The position numbers and the translations under genes were made by a program. From Candidatus Enterococcus moelleringii (lineage in GTDB: Bacteria; Bacillota; Bacilli; Lactobacillales; Enterococcaceae): a DNA stretch of 64,000 bases. Position 1 is the first letter of the stretch, and every line of letters starts with the position of its first letter. This document shows positions 44,548 to 55,400 of this stretch, one piece after another. The notes under the pieces were generated by a model. That model was not told the origin of the DNA, searched no databases, and saw nothing but the letters and a program-made list of their open reading frames with translations. The DNA lies in NCBI RefSeq assembly GCF_017377575.1, contig NZ_JAFREM010000015.1, forward strand, positions 106,117 through 170,116, in the 5' to 3' direction.

Positions 44548-45669
44548 TTACTGCATCATCCGATCCAACAACCAGTCCACACCATAGGTACAGGTCTTTT
44601 GCGCTTCGTTATTGCCGCAGTGGACGTTGCCGGGAACTTCGTAGTATTCTTTGTCTTCACTGGAAGCATTGCGATAGATGGTCTTCGCGCCTTCTACGCC
44701 GATCACCGGATCTTCTTCGGTATGCTCCACCAGCAATGGACAAGTAATATTTTTAATCACTTCATCCAAATTCATTTTATGAGAAATTTCCGCCGCTTCA
44801 TCCAAGGTTTCCACATTAAATTTGGTTAGGAAGTTATACATATAGAAACGCTCAATCCCAGCGAAGGTATGCATCGTCAACTGATCCAGCTGGGAACAAC
44901 CGCCGCGAACCACTAAGCCGGCAAATTTATCCGGGTATTTGCAGACGGCACTAGTAGCTAGGTAACCGCCAAAGCTTACCCCCATGATACCGATGTTGTC
45001 GCCAACGTTTGGATTTTCTAAAATGTAATCCACCACCGCCAAGACTGCCTCGTCGTAATTGCTTTCGGTTAAGTACAGCTCGCGGTTCAAGTTGCATTCC
45101 CCTTGACCTGGACCATCAAAGATCAGCGCCGCACAGCCGCGATCCACCACCGTTTTTGCAATGACGAAGTTTTCTTCCTTAAAGCCGGTGGCACCAACCA
45201 CACAAATCACCACTGGTACATCTTTGGTAGCATTGTTGGGTAAAGCCAGATAAGCCGGCATCATTTTGCCTTCAAAGGGAATCTCAATGTAGTGAACGTT
45301 TTCATTTTGTGCTAATTTTTTATGCAGCTTAAAGCTGTCTACCAATTTGCCGTAAATGCGATGCTTTTCTTCACCAAAATCCTTGATCCCGTAATCGCCT
45401 AAACGATACATGGCATTGGCATTGAAATAGTACTCGCTGGCCGTCTCAGTGTGGCCGGCTTCCTCGTTCTTCTTGGCATAAGCATAGGCTTCGTCACCTA
45501 AACGCTCACAAACCTCCACGAAATCTTTGGCATCCTCTGGGGCAACCGCTTTGAAGGTCTCCAGGTTCAACTCAGTTTCCGCCATCATTTTGATGAAATC
45601 CTCTGGCGACATGCCGCCACCTAAAATACGTCCAACATCCTGTGCAGGGGGTCTTTTTCTAATTTCCAT
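44548..45669 (-). CDS. Alpha/beta hydrolase (FrsA/dienelactone hydrolase-like esterase)
   Basis: A 373-residue soluble hydrolase. A helical N-terminal region (about 1-120) precedes the alpha/beta core. The nucleophile Ser232 is in GVSFGGY, an acid is likely within EEDPVIG near residue 315, and the catalytic His is in NVHCGNNE near residue 348. The oxyanion region is VVGATGF. The length and cap fit the FrsA/pseudooxynicotine-hydrolase group (C-C or ester bond cleavage). It is transcribed divergently from a TetR regulator and its promoter carries that regulator's probable operators. The substrate is unknown. Confidence 0.88.
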   Translation of the reverse strand: MEIRKRPPAQDVGRILGGGMSPEDFIKMMAETELNLETFKAVAPEDAKDFVEVCERLGDEAYAYAKKNEEAGHTETASEYYFNANAMYRLGDYGIKDFGEEKHRIYGKLVDSFKLHKKLAQNENVHYIEIPFEGKMMPAYLALPNNATKDVPVVICVVGATGFKEENFVIAKTVVDRGCAALIFDGPGQGECNLNRELYLTESNYDEAVLAVVDYILENPNVGDNIGIMGVSFGGYLATSAVCKYPDKFAGLVVRGGCSQLDQLTMHTFAGIERFYMYNFLTKFNVETLDEAAEISHKMNLDEVIKNITCPLLVEHTEEDPVIGVEGAKTIYRNASSEDKEYYEVPGNVHCGNNEAQKTCTYGVDWLLDRMMQ

Positions 45670-45689
45670 GTAAATCGCTCCTTTTCTTT

Positions 45690-45743
45690 AGTACGCTGTA
45701 CTGTTTACGCTTTCATAGTACACTGTACTGGAAAGGATGTCAA
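45690..45743. promoter_or_regulatory. Divergent promoter with twin TetR-type operators
   Basis: Two near-identical palindromes, AGTACGCTGTACT (45690-45702) and AGTACACTGTACT (45717-45729), lie 27 bp apart. The minus-strand hydrolase promoter TTGACA (45743-45738), 17 bp, TACTAT (45720-45715) overlaps the second one. The adjacent TetR gene makes these its probable operators. Confidence 0.82.
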
Positions 45744-45828
45744 TACTTATTTTTCTGGTGTATACTGAATTAGAAGAAAACTTGCGATGACTAAAGCCAG
45801 CGATAAAAGAAAAAAAGAGGTGTTTTAC

Positions 45829-46440
45829 ATGACCGATACAAAAACCAAAATCTATTTAAGTGCCAAAGAATTATTCAAGGAACGAGGCTACAGCGAGGTT
45901 TCCTTACGGGATATCGCCGAACATGCCGGCACCACTATCGGCAATCTAACCTATCATTTTCCTAAGAAGGAGGATCTGATGCTGCGGCTGCAGGAAGAGC
46001 TGTACAGCACCTTCTTTCATTTCGTCGATGCCGAAATCACCGATGACAATGCCTGTGACCTGTTAAAGTCCTCTATCAAAGAAATCCAGGAAATCCGCAG
46101 CACCAATATGTTCTACTACAAATACATCGTGAACATTCACGAAGAATTCCCTTCAATGAAGACCGAACTGCTGGAATTCCGAAAGCGCCTGGTCGCTTTC
46201 TACCGTAAAATCTTTTTGACCTTAAAAAAGACCGGCATCATGCGCAGCGATCTTGCCGACGCAGACTATGAAAACTTAGCAACGCTGGTCTCCCATCTGA
46301 CCTACAGCTGGTACCAGGTGACCAGTCCTTATTATGATAGTGAGGATGAGGTGGAGTTGGAGGAGGCGCTGTTGGGGTTGGTTAGAAGTTATTTGGTGGG
46401 GGATAATCGTTCACGATGTAAGGAATCTCAATTTTCTTAA
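45829..46440 (+). CDS. TetR-family transcriptional regulator
   Basis: A 203-residue repressor. The N-terminal helix-turn-helix (about 5-52) reads AKELFKERGYSEVSLRDIAEHAGTT then IGNLTYHFPKKEDLM, the TetR signature. The C-terminal ligand domain has no close match that I can name. The start at 45829 follows AGAGGTG; an in-frame ATG at 45787 lacks a ribosome site. It is divergent from the alpha/beta hydrolase, which it likely represses. It is the last gene before the AT-rich defence island. Confidence 0.9.
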   Translation: MTDTKTKIYLSAKELFKERGYSEVSLRDIAEHAGTTIGNLTYHFPKKEDLMLRLQEELYSTFFHFVDAEITDDNACDLLKSSIKEIQEIRSTNMFYYKYIVNIHEEFPSMKTELLEFRKRLVAFYRKIFLTLKKTGIMRSDLADADYENLATLVSHLTYSWYQVTSPYYDSEDEVELEEALLGLVRSYLVGDNRSRCKESQFS

Positions 46441-46511
46441 ATACACACAAGCGATTAACTATTCAGATTGATATAATTAGGTATGAGATAAATGGACGGA
46501 GGGGAACTAAC

Positions 46512-47444
46512 TTGGAAAATTCACAGAAACCAGAGTTTATGGACGTTCCTTCAATGGAACGAGAAAATCTATTAATGCCAGAAGTTATTCGCTGCCTAAG
46601 AAACTTGGGCGGTATCGCTTCAAGAAATCAAGTAGTAAATGAGTTAAAAGAGGCAGCGGATATTATTCCTGAAGACTATATTGATTTCTATAGAGAGTCC
46701 AAACACACAGGAAACAGTTATAAACCATTCAATTTTCAATATAACTACGCAGTAAAACACTTGGCTTACGCTGGATTTGTCGAGCTCCCGAAACGCGGAA
46801 CGATCAAATTAACTGAAAAAGGCAGAAGTGTTGATTTGGAAAGTTTCGATAGTGAGGAGATGGTTCGAAAAATATCTGAGCCTATCTTTCAAGAAAAATC
46901 TCAAAAGAAATCAAAAAAGGTTTCAACAAGCTCAGAACTAGAAGAAATTAATGAAGATGATGACTCAGTGTCTCAAGAAGATCAGTGGAAAGAAAAATTG
47001 ATTAATGCATTGAAAGGGTTCTCGCCTCAGAAATTTGAACTCTTTGCTAGAAGTCTAGTCAATGCTATGGGTGTCGATATTGATGAGAAGATTGGCATTA
47101 AATATATTGCGGATGGTGGATTAGATGGTTTTGGCTATATTACATCGGATGATTTTAGAACAACCCGAGTAGCTATCCAAGCCAAACGATGGGAAGGGAA
47201 AGTTTCCTCACCTGAGATAGACAAATTCCGCGGAGCGATGGATAAGTTCAATGCAGAATTTGGCATCTTTATTACAACTTCTGCTTTTACTAGAGACGCA
47301 ATTGCTGCTTCTCGGGAAGGTACAAGAGTTATCACACTGATTAATGGAGATAAGATAGCCGATCTTGTTGCACAACATGAGCTATATGTGACACCTGTTA
47401 CTACTTATGTGCTGGATGATGATTTTTATTTTGAGAAAAATTAA
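46512..47444 (+). CDS. mrr: Mrr-like restriction endonuclease
   Basis: A 310-residue nuclease of the Mrr family. Residues about 15-110 form the Mrr N-terminal winged helix. A charged linker spans about 130-160. The Mrr catalytic domain (about 165-300) has the PD-(D/E)xK core: ADGGLDGFGYI with Asp near 205 and AIQAKRW with Lys near 222, then FITTSAF. Start codon TTG follows GGAGGGG. Family members cut modified DNA. It is the first gene of a same-strand cluster of restriction-type genes, but 73 bases separate it from the next, so it may act alone or with it. Confidence 0.88.
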   Translation: MENSQKPEFMDVPSMERENLLMPEVIRCLRNLGGIASRNQVVNELKEAADIIPEDYIDFYRESKHTGNSYKPFNFQYNYAVKHLAYAGFVELPKRGTIKLTEKGRSVDLESFDSEEMVRKISEPIFQEKSQKKSKKVSTSSELEEINEDDDSVSQEDQWKEKLINALKGFSPQKFELFARSLVNAMGVDIDEKIGIKYIADGGLDGFGYITSDDFRTTRVAIQAKRWEGKVSSPEIDKFRGAMDKFNAEFGIFITTSAFTRDAIAASREGTRVITLINGDKIADLVAQHELYVTPVTTYVLDDDFYFEKN

Positions 47445-47523
47445 GTTTAGTAATAGAATAGGTCGGGTAAGTCACTTGTATTTTTTATGAAGTGTATTTA
47501 GTTGAAAAAGAAGGAGAATGATC

Positions 47524-48429
47524 GTGACAGTTAATTCCTATTTAGGAAGCGTTGATGAAGAGCATAAAGTAAATATTCTGCGCAATCATCCTGAGTTATT
47601 AAAAATTTTGTTGAAAGATCAAACAACAGGGAAAAATATAATATGGGCCACAACAAATAAAGAACTTAGCGGCAGTACTTTTGTCGACAACGAGAGACTA
47701 ATTAAAAAGCCAATCGAGCTGGCTGAAGCACAGTTCATCAAACCGAGAATTAAAAAGATGATAGAGGAACAAAAAGAGCGAACCAAAGGGCGTGCCGAAG
47801 TATTTACACCGACTTGGATTGTAAAGAAAATGGTCGACACTGTCGATTCTGAATTTCAAGAATTGTCTTTGACTAGGTATGTTGAAAAAATGTGGATTGA
47901 AATAACTTGTGGTGAAGCCCCGTATATTGTCAGTCGCTATGATGCGGTAACTGGTAAAAGTATTCCCGTAATGGAACGTGTGGGATTTCTCGATAAAAAA
48001 TTACAACGTATTACTCGTGAGATTGACGATCCAAAAAAATGGCTTCGTTTTGCAAAAAAAGCCTATAAAGCCACTTACGGATATGAATTTCAAGGTGACT
48101 CGCTGCTGATTGCCAGAGAAAATCTACTGTACAGTTTTATTGAATATTATGAATATAAGTTTAACGAAAAACCGAAAGCGAAGAGTTTAAAAGAATTTGC
48201 GAATATTATCAGCTTTAATATCTTTCAGATGGATGGTCTAAAATATACAATTCCGCTAACTGGAGATGTAACAAAAGTAGAAGAGCCTACGGTTGAACAG
48301 ATTGCTCTCTTTGATTTTGAAGATGAAATAGAGGAAGAAACTAAAGAAATTAGCATTGGTATACCAGTATTAATAAAGGACTGGAAAAAAAAGAAAATGA
48401 TTGAATTTCAATCGTTGCAAGAAAATTAA
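47524..48429 (+). CDS. Methyltransferase-like restriction-modification subunit
   Basis: A 301-residue protein resembling the restriction endonuclease subunit M group. Residues about 95-103 read AEVFTPTWIV, the motif X-like part of N6-adenine methyltransferases. EITCGEAPYIVSRYD near residues 125-140 may serve as a degenerate motif I. The catalytic motif IV (NPPY) is not found, so it probably cannot methylate alone. The start is likely GTG at 47524 because AAGGAG is too close to the ATG at 47518. A ribosome site for the next large gene lies just after it. It may complement the methyltransferase domain in the next protein. Confidence 0.75.
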   Translation: MTVNSYLGSVDEEHKVNILRNHPELLKILLKDQTTGKNIIWATTNKELSGSTFVDNERLIKKPIELAEAQFIKPRIKKMIEEQKERTKGRAEVFTPTWIVKKMVDTVDSEFQELSLTRYVEKMWIEITCGEAPYIVSRYDAVTGKSIPVMERVGFLDKKLQRITREIDDPKKWLRFAKKAYKATYGYEFQGDSLLIARENLLYSFIEYYEYKFNEKPKAKSLKEFANIISFNIFQMDGLKYTIPLTGDVTKVEEPTVEQIALFDFEDEIEEETKEISIGIPVLIKDWKKKKMIEFQSLQEN

Positions 48430-48455
48430 TCACTTGTGGGAGGTGATGCATCAAT

Positions 48456-51400
48456 ATGTTACACGACACAGCGGTGCTAGATGAAATAATTCACGGGTAT
48501 TTACCCCATTCAATCTATGCTTTTGAAACTAACACGCATCCTAACTATTTAAAAGTTGGAGATACAAACAGAAGCGTAGAAGTACGACTAAATGAATGGC
48601 GACGAGTTTATGAGGATCTAAAAAAGATTTATGAAGCATCTGCTATGCTGGAAGATAAAGCAGATACACTGAAAAGAAAAACAATATTTTTCCGAGATTA
48701 TGCCTTGCATAAATTTCTTGAAGAAGATCGCAGCAAGCAAAGACTGTCGGATAATTTGTACGAGCACGAATTTTTCAAGAATGCTTCAAAGAATGATCTA
48801 ATCGATGGGACTCAAGATATTGAAGCTGAATACCATCGTGAGAGTAGCGAAAAGTATAACTTCTATAAAGCTAACGAACATAACTCCCAGTATGAGCAGC
48901 ATTATAAAAGAGATAAAAATTACTTACCTCGACCAAACCAAGAAGAAGCGCTTAAAAATATAGAAGAAGCGGTAAAAAACGGTCGTAAAAATTTATTATT
49001 ATATGCAGTTATGCGTTTTGGAAAATCTAATGTGGCGATGTGGGCGGCGAAAAGACTAAAGAGTAAATTAACTGTAATAGTTACTGGCAAAGCTGATGTT
49101 TTAGATGAATGGAAAAAAACAGTTGAATCACATGAGGACTTCGAAGATTTTAAGTTTTTCAAAATTAGCGAGTTTAATGAAGTAGCCGTAAAAAAATCTC
49201 CAAATAAAAACTGTGTTGTTTTTACAACTCTTCAAGATTTAGCAGGTAGTTTAGTTGAAGTAAAAGCCAAACATGAATATCTCTTTTCTCAAATAGTTGA
49301 TTTTTTAATTGTTGATGAAACTCATTTCGCGGCAAGGGCCAAAATTTACGGTCAAACATTCGAGTTGGCTCCTAATGAAGACCCAGATTTTGAGATACCT
49401 GAAGTGGATGAGGCAAATGAATCAATTGAAAATGTGTCAAAGCTAAAATCTAAAATACAGCTACATTTATCGGGTACTCCTTATAGAATTTTATTAAGTA
49501 ATGAATTTGATAAAGAGGATATTGTCGGACAAATTCAGTTTTCTGATATCCTAGCAGAAAAACAAAAATGGATTGATGATAATCCTGTCACAGAGGATAA
49601 AGAGCCTTGGGAAAATGATTATTTTGGATTCCCAGAAATGATCCGTTTCGCTTTCACTCCTAACAAGTCCTCACTTAAAACACTAGAGAAATTAAAACTT
49701 GAAGGTAAATCAGCAGAATTAAATGAATTATTTCGAACCAAAAGTAAGGCTAAGAGTTATGCTAGAACAACTAATTTTGTTCATGAAAATGAAGTCCTAG
49801 AACTATTAAAAGCCATTGATGGTTCTAAAGAAGATGAAAATATTTTTCCTTTTTTAAATTACGACAAGATTAAACAGGGGAATTTAGCGCAGCATATGGT
49901 ATTTGTTCTACCATTTAAAAACTCGACAGACGCGCTGGAACGATTAATCCGTCGTGAGAAAGAGAGTTTTAAAAATCTAAACACGTATGAAATATTAAAT
50001 GTAGCGAGTCATAGGTCCAAGTTAACCCCTCTTGATATTAAAAACAAAATCAGCGATGCTGCTAAAGAAAATCGCAAAACTATTACGTTAACAGTGAATA
50101 AAATGCTGACAGGATCAACAGTTCCACAATGGGATACGATGGTGTTTATGAAAGATACAAGTAGTCCTCAAGAATATGATCAGGCTATTTACCGATTGCA
50201 GTCACCGTGGATTAAAGAGATTAAGGAAGTTAATACTGAAAAAGTTTACGGGAAAGAAGATATGAAGCCGCAGACGCTATTAATAGATTTTTCACCGAGT
50301 CGAATGTTCAAAATTGAATCTGACCGAGCACTTGTTGTTAATGCTTCTAAAGGAAAGTCTGGTAATGATGAACAGGAAAAAGCAATAGGAAGAAATTTCC
50401 AGTACTCACCAATCATTTATATAAACAAAGATAAACTGACACAAGCAACCCCAACAGATATTATTGCGCAAATCCGTGAATATGCAGCAAATCGAAGTAT
50501 TGTTGATGAGGCCAAAAGCTTATTAATAGATTACGAAGTGCTAGATATTCCAGAGATATTTAATGTGATTTCTAAACAGCCGATATTGGGAGGGAAAAAA
50601 GGGTTCAATATACCTCCTAACAATGAAGAGGATACTGACTTAAAAGTAAATGGAGGGGGAACTTCGCAACCGAATCAATCAAATGATCAAGATACTTCTG
50701 ATAATGATTCAGATGAGGAGAATGAACGAAAAGACATTGAGAAGAAGATGCAGACGTATTATGCACGCATTTTATTATATGCATTCCTTTCAGCAACCAA
50801 TGAACGTAATTTAACTGAGGTTATTGAATCTCTTGATAAGAACAAGCGGTTAGCACGCCACCTTGAAATAGAGAAAGATTTTCTAGAGTTAATGAAAGAG
50901 AAAATGAACTTTGCTGTTCGATCTACCTTAGATAATAAAATTGAAAATATTGGAGATTTACGAAGTGAAACGCAAAGTGAAGAAATTACTGAAAAATTGG
51001 CAAGATTAGGGAATATATCGGCAAATGAAGTAATTACACCAGTATGGATTGCTCAAAAAATGGTAGATAGTCTCGTTACAAAAGATTTTATTGAAGATTA
51101 TAAAAAGCAGCCTAAAAGAATTCTTGATATGACTTCTAAGTCAGGAGTGCTCTTAATTTGTGTGTATCGTAAATTGAAACAAGCAGGAATAACAGAAGAA
51201 GTACTGAAAGAGAACCTCTTTGCTATTGCTACTTCGCCAATGACATACGAATTCACTCGTGTAGTATTTGAAGAATTTGGATGGAATTTAGATCACTTAG
51301 CTGGCATTGATAAACTAACAAGTTACCAAATAATTAAGGATAAGGATAGCTCGATAGAAGAAAAATTAAAAGGTGTATATGGAGATGATGAAATGAAATT

Positions 51401-52406
51401 TGACGTAGTAATTGGAAATCCGCCGTATCAGGAGGAGGGGAAGTCTAGAGATGAACCCATCTATCATTTGTTCATGGATGAATCCTACAGAATCGCTGAC
51501 AAAGTGTTACTAATAACACCAGCTAGATTTTTATTTAATGCTGGACAAACCCCTAAACAATGGAATCGAAAAATGCTTAGTGACGAATATTTTAAAGTTG
51601 AATCTTTTTATAAAAAAAGTTCAGAAGTATTTCCCAATACTGTCATAAAAGGTGGTGTAGCGATTACTTATCGAGACACTGATAAAAAATTTGGTAGTGT
51701 TGGAGTATTTACAGATTATGAATTATTGAATTCGATTATTCATAAGGTAGTAAAACTTAACCCCGATTCTCTTTCATCAGTAGTGTATCCAACGGGAAAT
51801 TATAGATTTTCAAAAGACTTCTTTGATATTTTTCCGCAAGCTGAGTCAATGCAAGGAAAAGGAACAAAAAGTAAAATCATTTCGAAGTCTTTTGCTTTGA
51901 TGGACTTTGCTTTTTCTACAGAAAAGCAAAGTGAGGACGATGTTCGGTTTTTAGGACGAGTAGATGGGAAACGAGAGTTTAAATGGATAAATAAAAAATT
52001 AGTTAGTCCACCAGAAGCTTTTGAAAATTGGACCGTATTCGTGCCTAAAGCAAATCAAAATGGTATTTTTGGGGAAGTTTTAACTTCGCCACTAGTTGGA
52101 GAGCCTTTTGTAGGACATACCGATACATTCATGGACATTGGGAATTTTTCTGATGAATATCAAGCTAATAGTCTACTAAAGTATTTAAAAACTAAATTTT
52201 CTAGAGCCATGTTGGGAGTTTTAAAAGTTACTCAAGATAACCCTAGAGGTGTTTGGAAATATGTTCCACTCCAAGATTTCACCGAATCTTCCGATATTGA
52301 CTGGTCAAAATCTATTCCAGAAATTGATCAACAACTATATGCTAAGTATGGCTTGTCAGAAGAAGAAATTAACTTCATTGAAACAAAAGTGAAGGAGATG
52401 GAGTAG
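48456..52406 (+). CDS. Large GIY-YIG-like / DEAD helicase / N6-adenine methyltransferase protein
   Basis: A 1316-residue multi-domain enzyme. Residues about 15-50 resemble a T5orf172/GIY-YIG domain (SIYAFETN, YLKVGDTNRSVEVRL). A superfamily 2 helicase follows: Walker A-like MRFGKS near 187, DETH near 287, LSGTPY near 338 and an RNA/DNA-strand motif region near 545-580. A Ser/Asn/Asp-rich linker is near 725-760. The methyltransferase has VITPVW near 858, a degenerate motif I DMTSKSGVL near 890 and catalytic NPPY near 988. The last 200 residues may recognise DNA. Its stop is one base from the next start (TAG T ATG), so they are coupled. It looks like a restriction-modification enzyme with a single active NPPY site. 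Confidence 0.85.
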   Translation: MLHDTAVLDEIIHGYLPHSIYAFETNTHPNYLKVGDTNRSVEVRLNEWRRVYEDLKKIYEASAMLEDKADTLKRKTIFFRDYALHKFLEEDRSKQRLSDNLYEHEFFKNASKNDLIDGTQDIEAEYHRESSEKYNFYKANEHNSQYEQHYKRDKNYLPRPNQEEALKNIEEAVKNGRKNLLLYAVMRFGKSNVAMWAAKRLKSKLTVIVTGKADVLDEWKKTVESHEDFEDFKFFKISEFNEVAVKKSPNKNCVVFTTLQDLAGSLVEVKAKHEYLFSQIVDFLIVDETHFAARAKIYGQTFELAPNEDPDFEIPEVDEANESIENVSKLKSKIQLHLSGTPYRILLSNEFDKEDIVGQIQFSDILAEKQKWIDDNPVTEDKEPWENDYFGFPEMIRFAFTPNKSSLKTLEKLKLEGKSAELNELFRTKSKAKSYARTTNFVHENEVLELLKAIDGSKEDENIFPFLNYDKIKQGNLAQHMVFVLPFKNSTDALERLIRREKESFKNLNTYEILNVASHRSKLTPLDIKNKISDAAKENRKTITLTVNKMLTGSTVPQWDTMVFMKDTSSPQEYDQAIYRLQSPWIKEIKEVNTEKVYGKEDMKPQTLLIDFSPSRMFKIESDRALVVNASKGKSGNDEQEKAIGRNFQYSPIIYINKDKLTQATPTDIIAQIREYAANRSIVDEAKSLLIDYEVLDIPEIFNVISKQPILGGKKGFNIPPNNEEDTDLKVNGGGTSQPNQSNDQDTSDNDSDEENERKDIEKKMQTYYARILLYAFLSATNERNLTEVIESLDKNKRLARHLEIEKDFLELMKEKMNFAVRSTLDNKIENIGDLRSETQSEEITEKLARLGNISANEVITPVWIAQKMVDSLVTKDFIEDYKKQPKRILDMTSKSGVLLICVYRKLKQAGITEEVLKENLFAIATSPMTYEFTRVVFEEFGWNLDHLAGIDKLTSYQIIKDKDSSIEEKLKGVYGDDEMKFDVVIGNPPYQEEGKSRDEPIYHLFMDESYRIADKVLLITPARFLFNAGQTPKQWNRKMLSDEYFKVESFYKKSSEVFPNTVIKGGVAITYRDTDKKFGSVGVFTDYELLNSIIHKVVKLNPDSLSSVVYPTGNYRFSKDFFDIFPQAESMQGKGTKSKIISKSFALMDFAFSTEKQSEDDVRFLGRVDGKREFKWINKKLVSPPEAFENWTVFVPKANQNGIFGEVLTSPLVGEPFVGHTDTFMDIGNFSDEYQANSLLKYLKTKFSRAMLGVLKVTQDNPRGVWKYVPLQDFTESSDIDWSKSIPEIDQQLYAKYGLSEEEINFIETKVKEME

Positions 52407-52407
52407 T

Positions 52408-55400
52408 ATGGATATCCAAACAAAAATCGCACCGAAACGTGAGATTAAACCTACCATCTATGCATATATCACACCAACCAATACGGCTTTAAATGGTTGG
52501 ATTAAAATTGGTTATACCGACCGTGATGCAGATAAACGAATCTATGAGCAAACTCATACAGCAGGAGTTGAGCCAGAGAAATTGTGGGACCATGAAGCTC
52601 GTTTTAATGGTGGTGGATATTTTTCAGATAGAGACTTCCATGCTTATTTATCTAAAAATGGAATTCGTAGAAATAAAGGGACGGAATGGTTTTATTTTAA
52701 TGGTGAACCAGAAAAAGCAGAAGCTTTGTATCGAGAATTTGTTTTTAAAGACTATTCAAAAGTTCAAAAAGAACAAAAACTGAGTTACCAGTTACGTTCA
52801 GAACAGCAAAAAGCCGTTGAAAAAACATTAGAATATGTGACGCAAAATCCTAGTGGGGAATTTTTGTGGAATGCTAAGCCTCGATTTGGAAAAACCCTAA
52901 CATCTTATGATCTAGTTCGAAAGCTAGACGCAATTAATGTATTGATTGTTACAAATCGCCCGGCAATTGCGAATTCATGGTTTGATGATTTCACGAAGTT
53001 TATTGCTTGGCAAACAACCTATAAATTTGTCAGTGAGTCAGACTCATTAAAAACTAGAGAACCTTTGTCACGTGATGAGTTTGTTGAATATGTGATTAAA
53101 CATGATGATGCAAAACAAATTTCATTTTTAAGCTTGCAGGACTTAAAGGGGTCAATGTATTTTGGTGGAGGTTACGACAAGTTAAAATGGGTGGCTGATA
53201 CGGATTGGGATATTCTAATTATTGATGAAGCTCATGAAGGCGTAGATACGTTAAAAACAGACGTGGCTTTTGACAAAATCAAGCGTAAATTCACTTTACA
53301 TTTATCTGGAACACCTTTCAAAGCGATTGCAAAAGGATCTTTCAGCGAAAATCAAATTTTTAACTGGTCCTATGAAGATGAGCAAGAGGCGAAAGAAAAT
53401 TGGAATGGTGAAGAAAGCAATCCTTATGAAAATCTACCGCAACTAAATATGTTTACTTATCAAATGTCTAAAATGATTACTGACGAAGTTAATCAAGGTC
53501 TTGAGCTTGAGAATGAAACGAATGTGGATTTCGCTTTTGATCTAAATGAATTTTTTGCCACAAAAGATGATGGCAGGTTTATTCATGAAGCGGACATAGT
53601 AAAGTGGCTAAACATGTTGACCTGCAATGAAAAATACCCGTTTTCTACACCTAAGTTGAGGAATGAGTTAAAACATACTTTTTGGATTTTGAATCGTGTT
53701 GCCAGCGCGAAGGCATTACAGAGACTATTAAAGCAACATCCTGTTTTTGAAAACTACGAGGTGATTTTAGCTGCAGGGGATGGAAAAAATGAAGCAGTCG
53801 ACGAAATTAAAAATGATAGTTCCTACAAACGCGTAAAAGATGCAATCAAGAATCACGATAAAACGATCACCTTATCTGTTGGACAATTAACGACTGGCGT
53901 CACTATTCCTGAATGGACTGCAGTGATGATGTTAAGCAATATGAAATCTCCAGCACTATACATGCAGGCAGCATTTCGTGCTCAAAATCCTTACGTATGG
54001 ACTGATAAAACAAATGGTGAAGAAATCCGTTATCAAAAACAAAATGCTTATGTATTTGATTTTGCACCTGAACGTACCTTGATTATATTTGATGAATTTG
54101 CCAACAACTTGTCTACTCGTACTGCTTCTGGCGGCGGGACAACAGAAGTTCGTAAAGATAATATTGAACGTTTGTTAAACTTCTTCCCAGTTATTGGGGA
54201 AGATAGTGAAGGCAGAATGACAGAACTTGATGCAACAGAAGTATTGACGATACCAAAAGCGATTAAAGCAAGCGAAGTTGTCAAACGTGGTTTTATGAGC
54301 AATTTGTTATTTGCTAACATCTCAGGTATTTTCCAAGCACCACAAGCTGCATTAGATATTTTAGACAATATGGACTATGTTGCACCTGGGAAGAAAGTGA
54401 CTGCAGATAATACTAAAAAAATCGATACACAAGAGATCGAAACAGATGAAGATGGTACTGTTAGGGTAGATTCAGAAATTGTGATTAATAAAACCGATGC
54501 AATTTTCGGAGAAAAAGTATACGCGCCGGAATTCACTGATGTCATAGACGGAGTATTTCCACCAACAGAAGAAATGCTTGAAAAACCAAAAGAAGTCGAA
54601 AAATTAGCAACAAGCATTGGTAAAGCTGTTGTAGAAAGTTTTAAACCAGAATTAGACAAAGTAAAATCTGAATATAAGTTGACGTCTTCTATGAGTAAGC
54701 GGAACGAGAAAAAAATGGAGGATGAAGTTAAGGAAACGGTTGAACGAGCAAATATAGATTATACAATTGCAAAATCCCGTTTAGAAAAGGAACTCAAAGA
54801 AAAAGTCATAATAGCTGAAACAAACGAGGAAAAAGAAGAAATTCAAGAAACGTATGAGCAAAAAATCAAGGATGCAGTCGAGACACATACGAAAGAAATC
54901 CAAGAAAAAGTAATAAAAAAAGTCGCAGAGATTGGAAAAGAAATCGTCGAAACCCAAGAGAAGAAGCTTAAAGAACGGGTTAAAACACAAGTTGAAGAAG
55001 ATGTGCGAGGAAGATTACGAGGATTCGCACGTACGATTCCAAGTTTTATTATGGCCTACGGCGACAATAATTTAGCGTTAGCCAACTTTGATCATTATAC
55101 ACCTGAACATGTATTCCAAGAGGTGACAGGTATTACTGTAGATCAATTCATTTTCTTGCGGGATGGTGGAGAGTACGAAGAAAACGGGCAAACACATCAT
55201 TTTGCTGGACAACTCTTTGATGAAGTAGTGTTCGATGAATCTGTGCAAGAATTTCTGCGTAAGAAAGAAGATTTATCGGATTACTTTGTAGAAGATGAAA
55301 AAGGCGAAGATATTTTTGACTACATCCCACCCCAAAAAACCAATCAAATTTATACACCAAAATGGGTTGTAAAAATGATGGTGGAAGACTTAGAAAAAGA

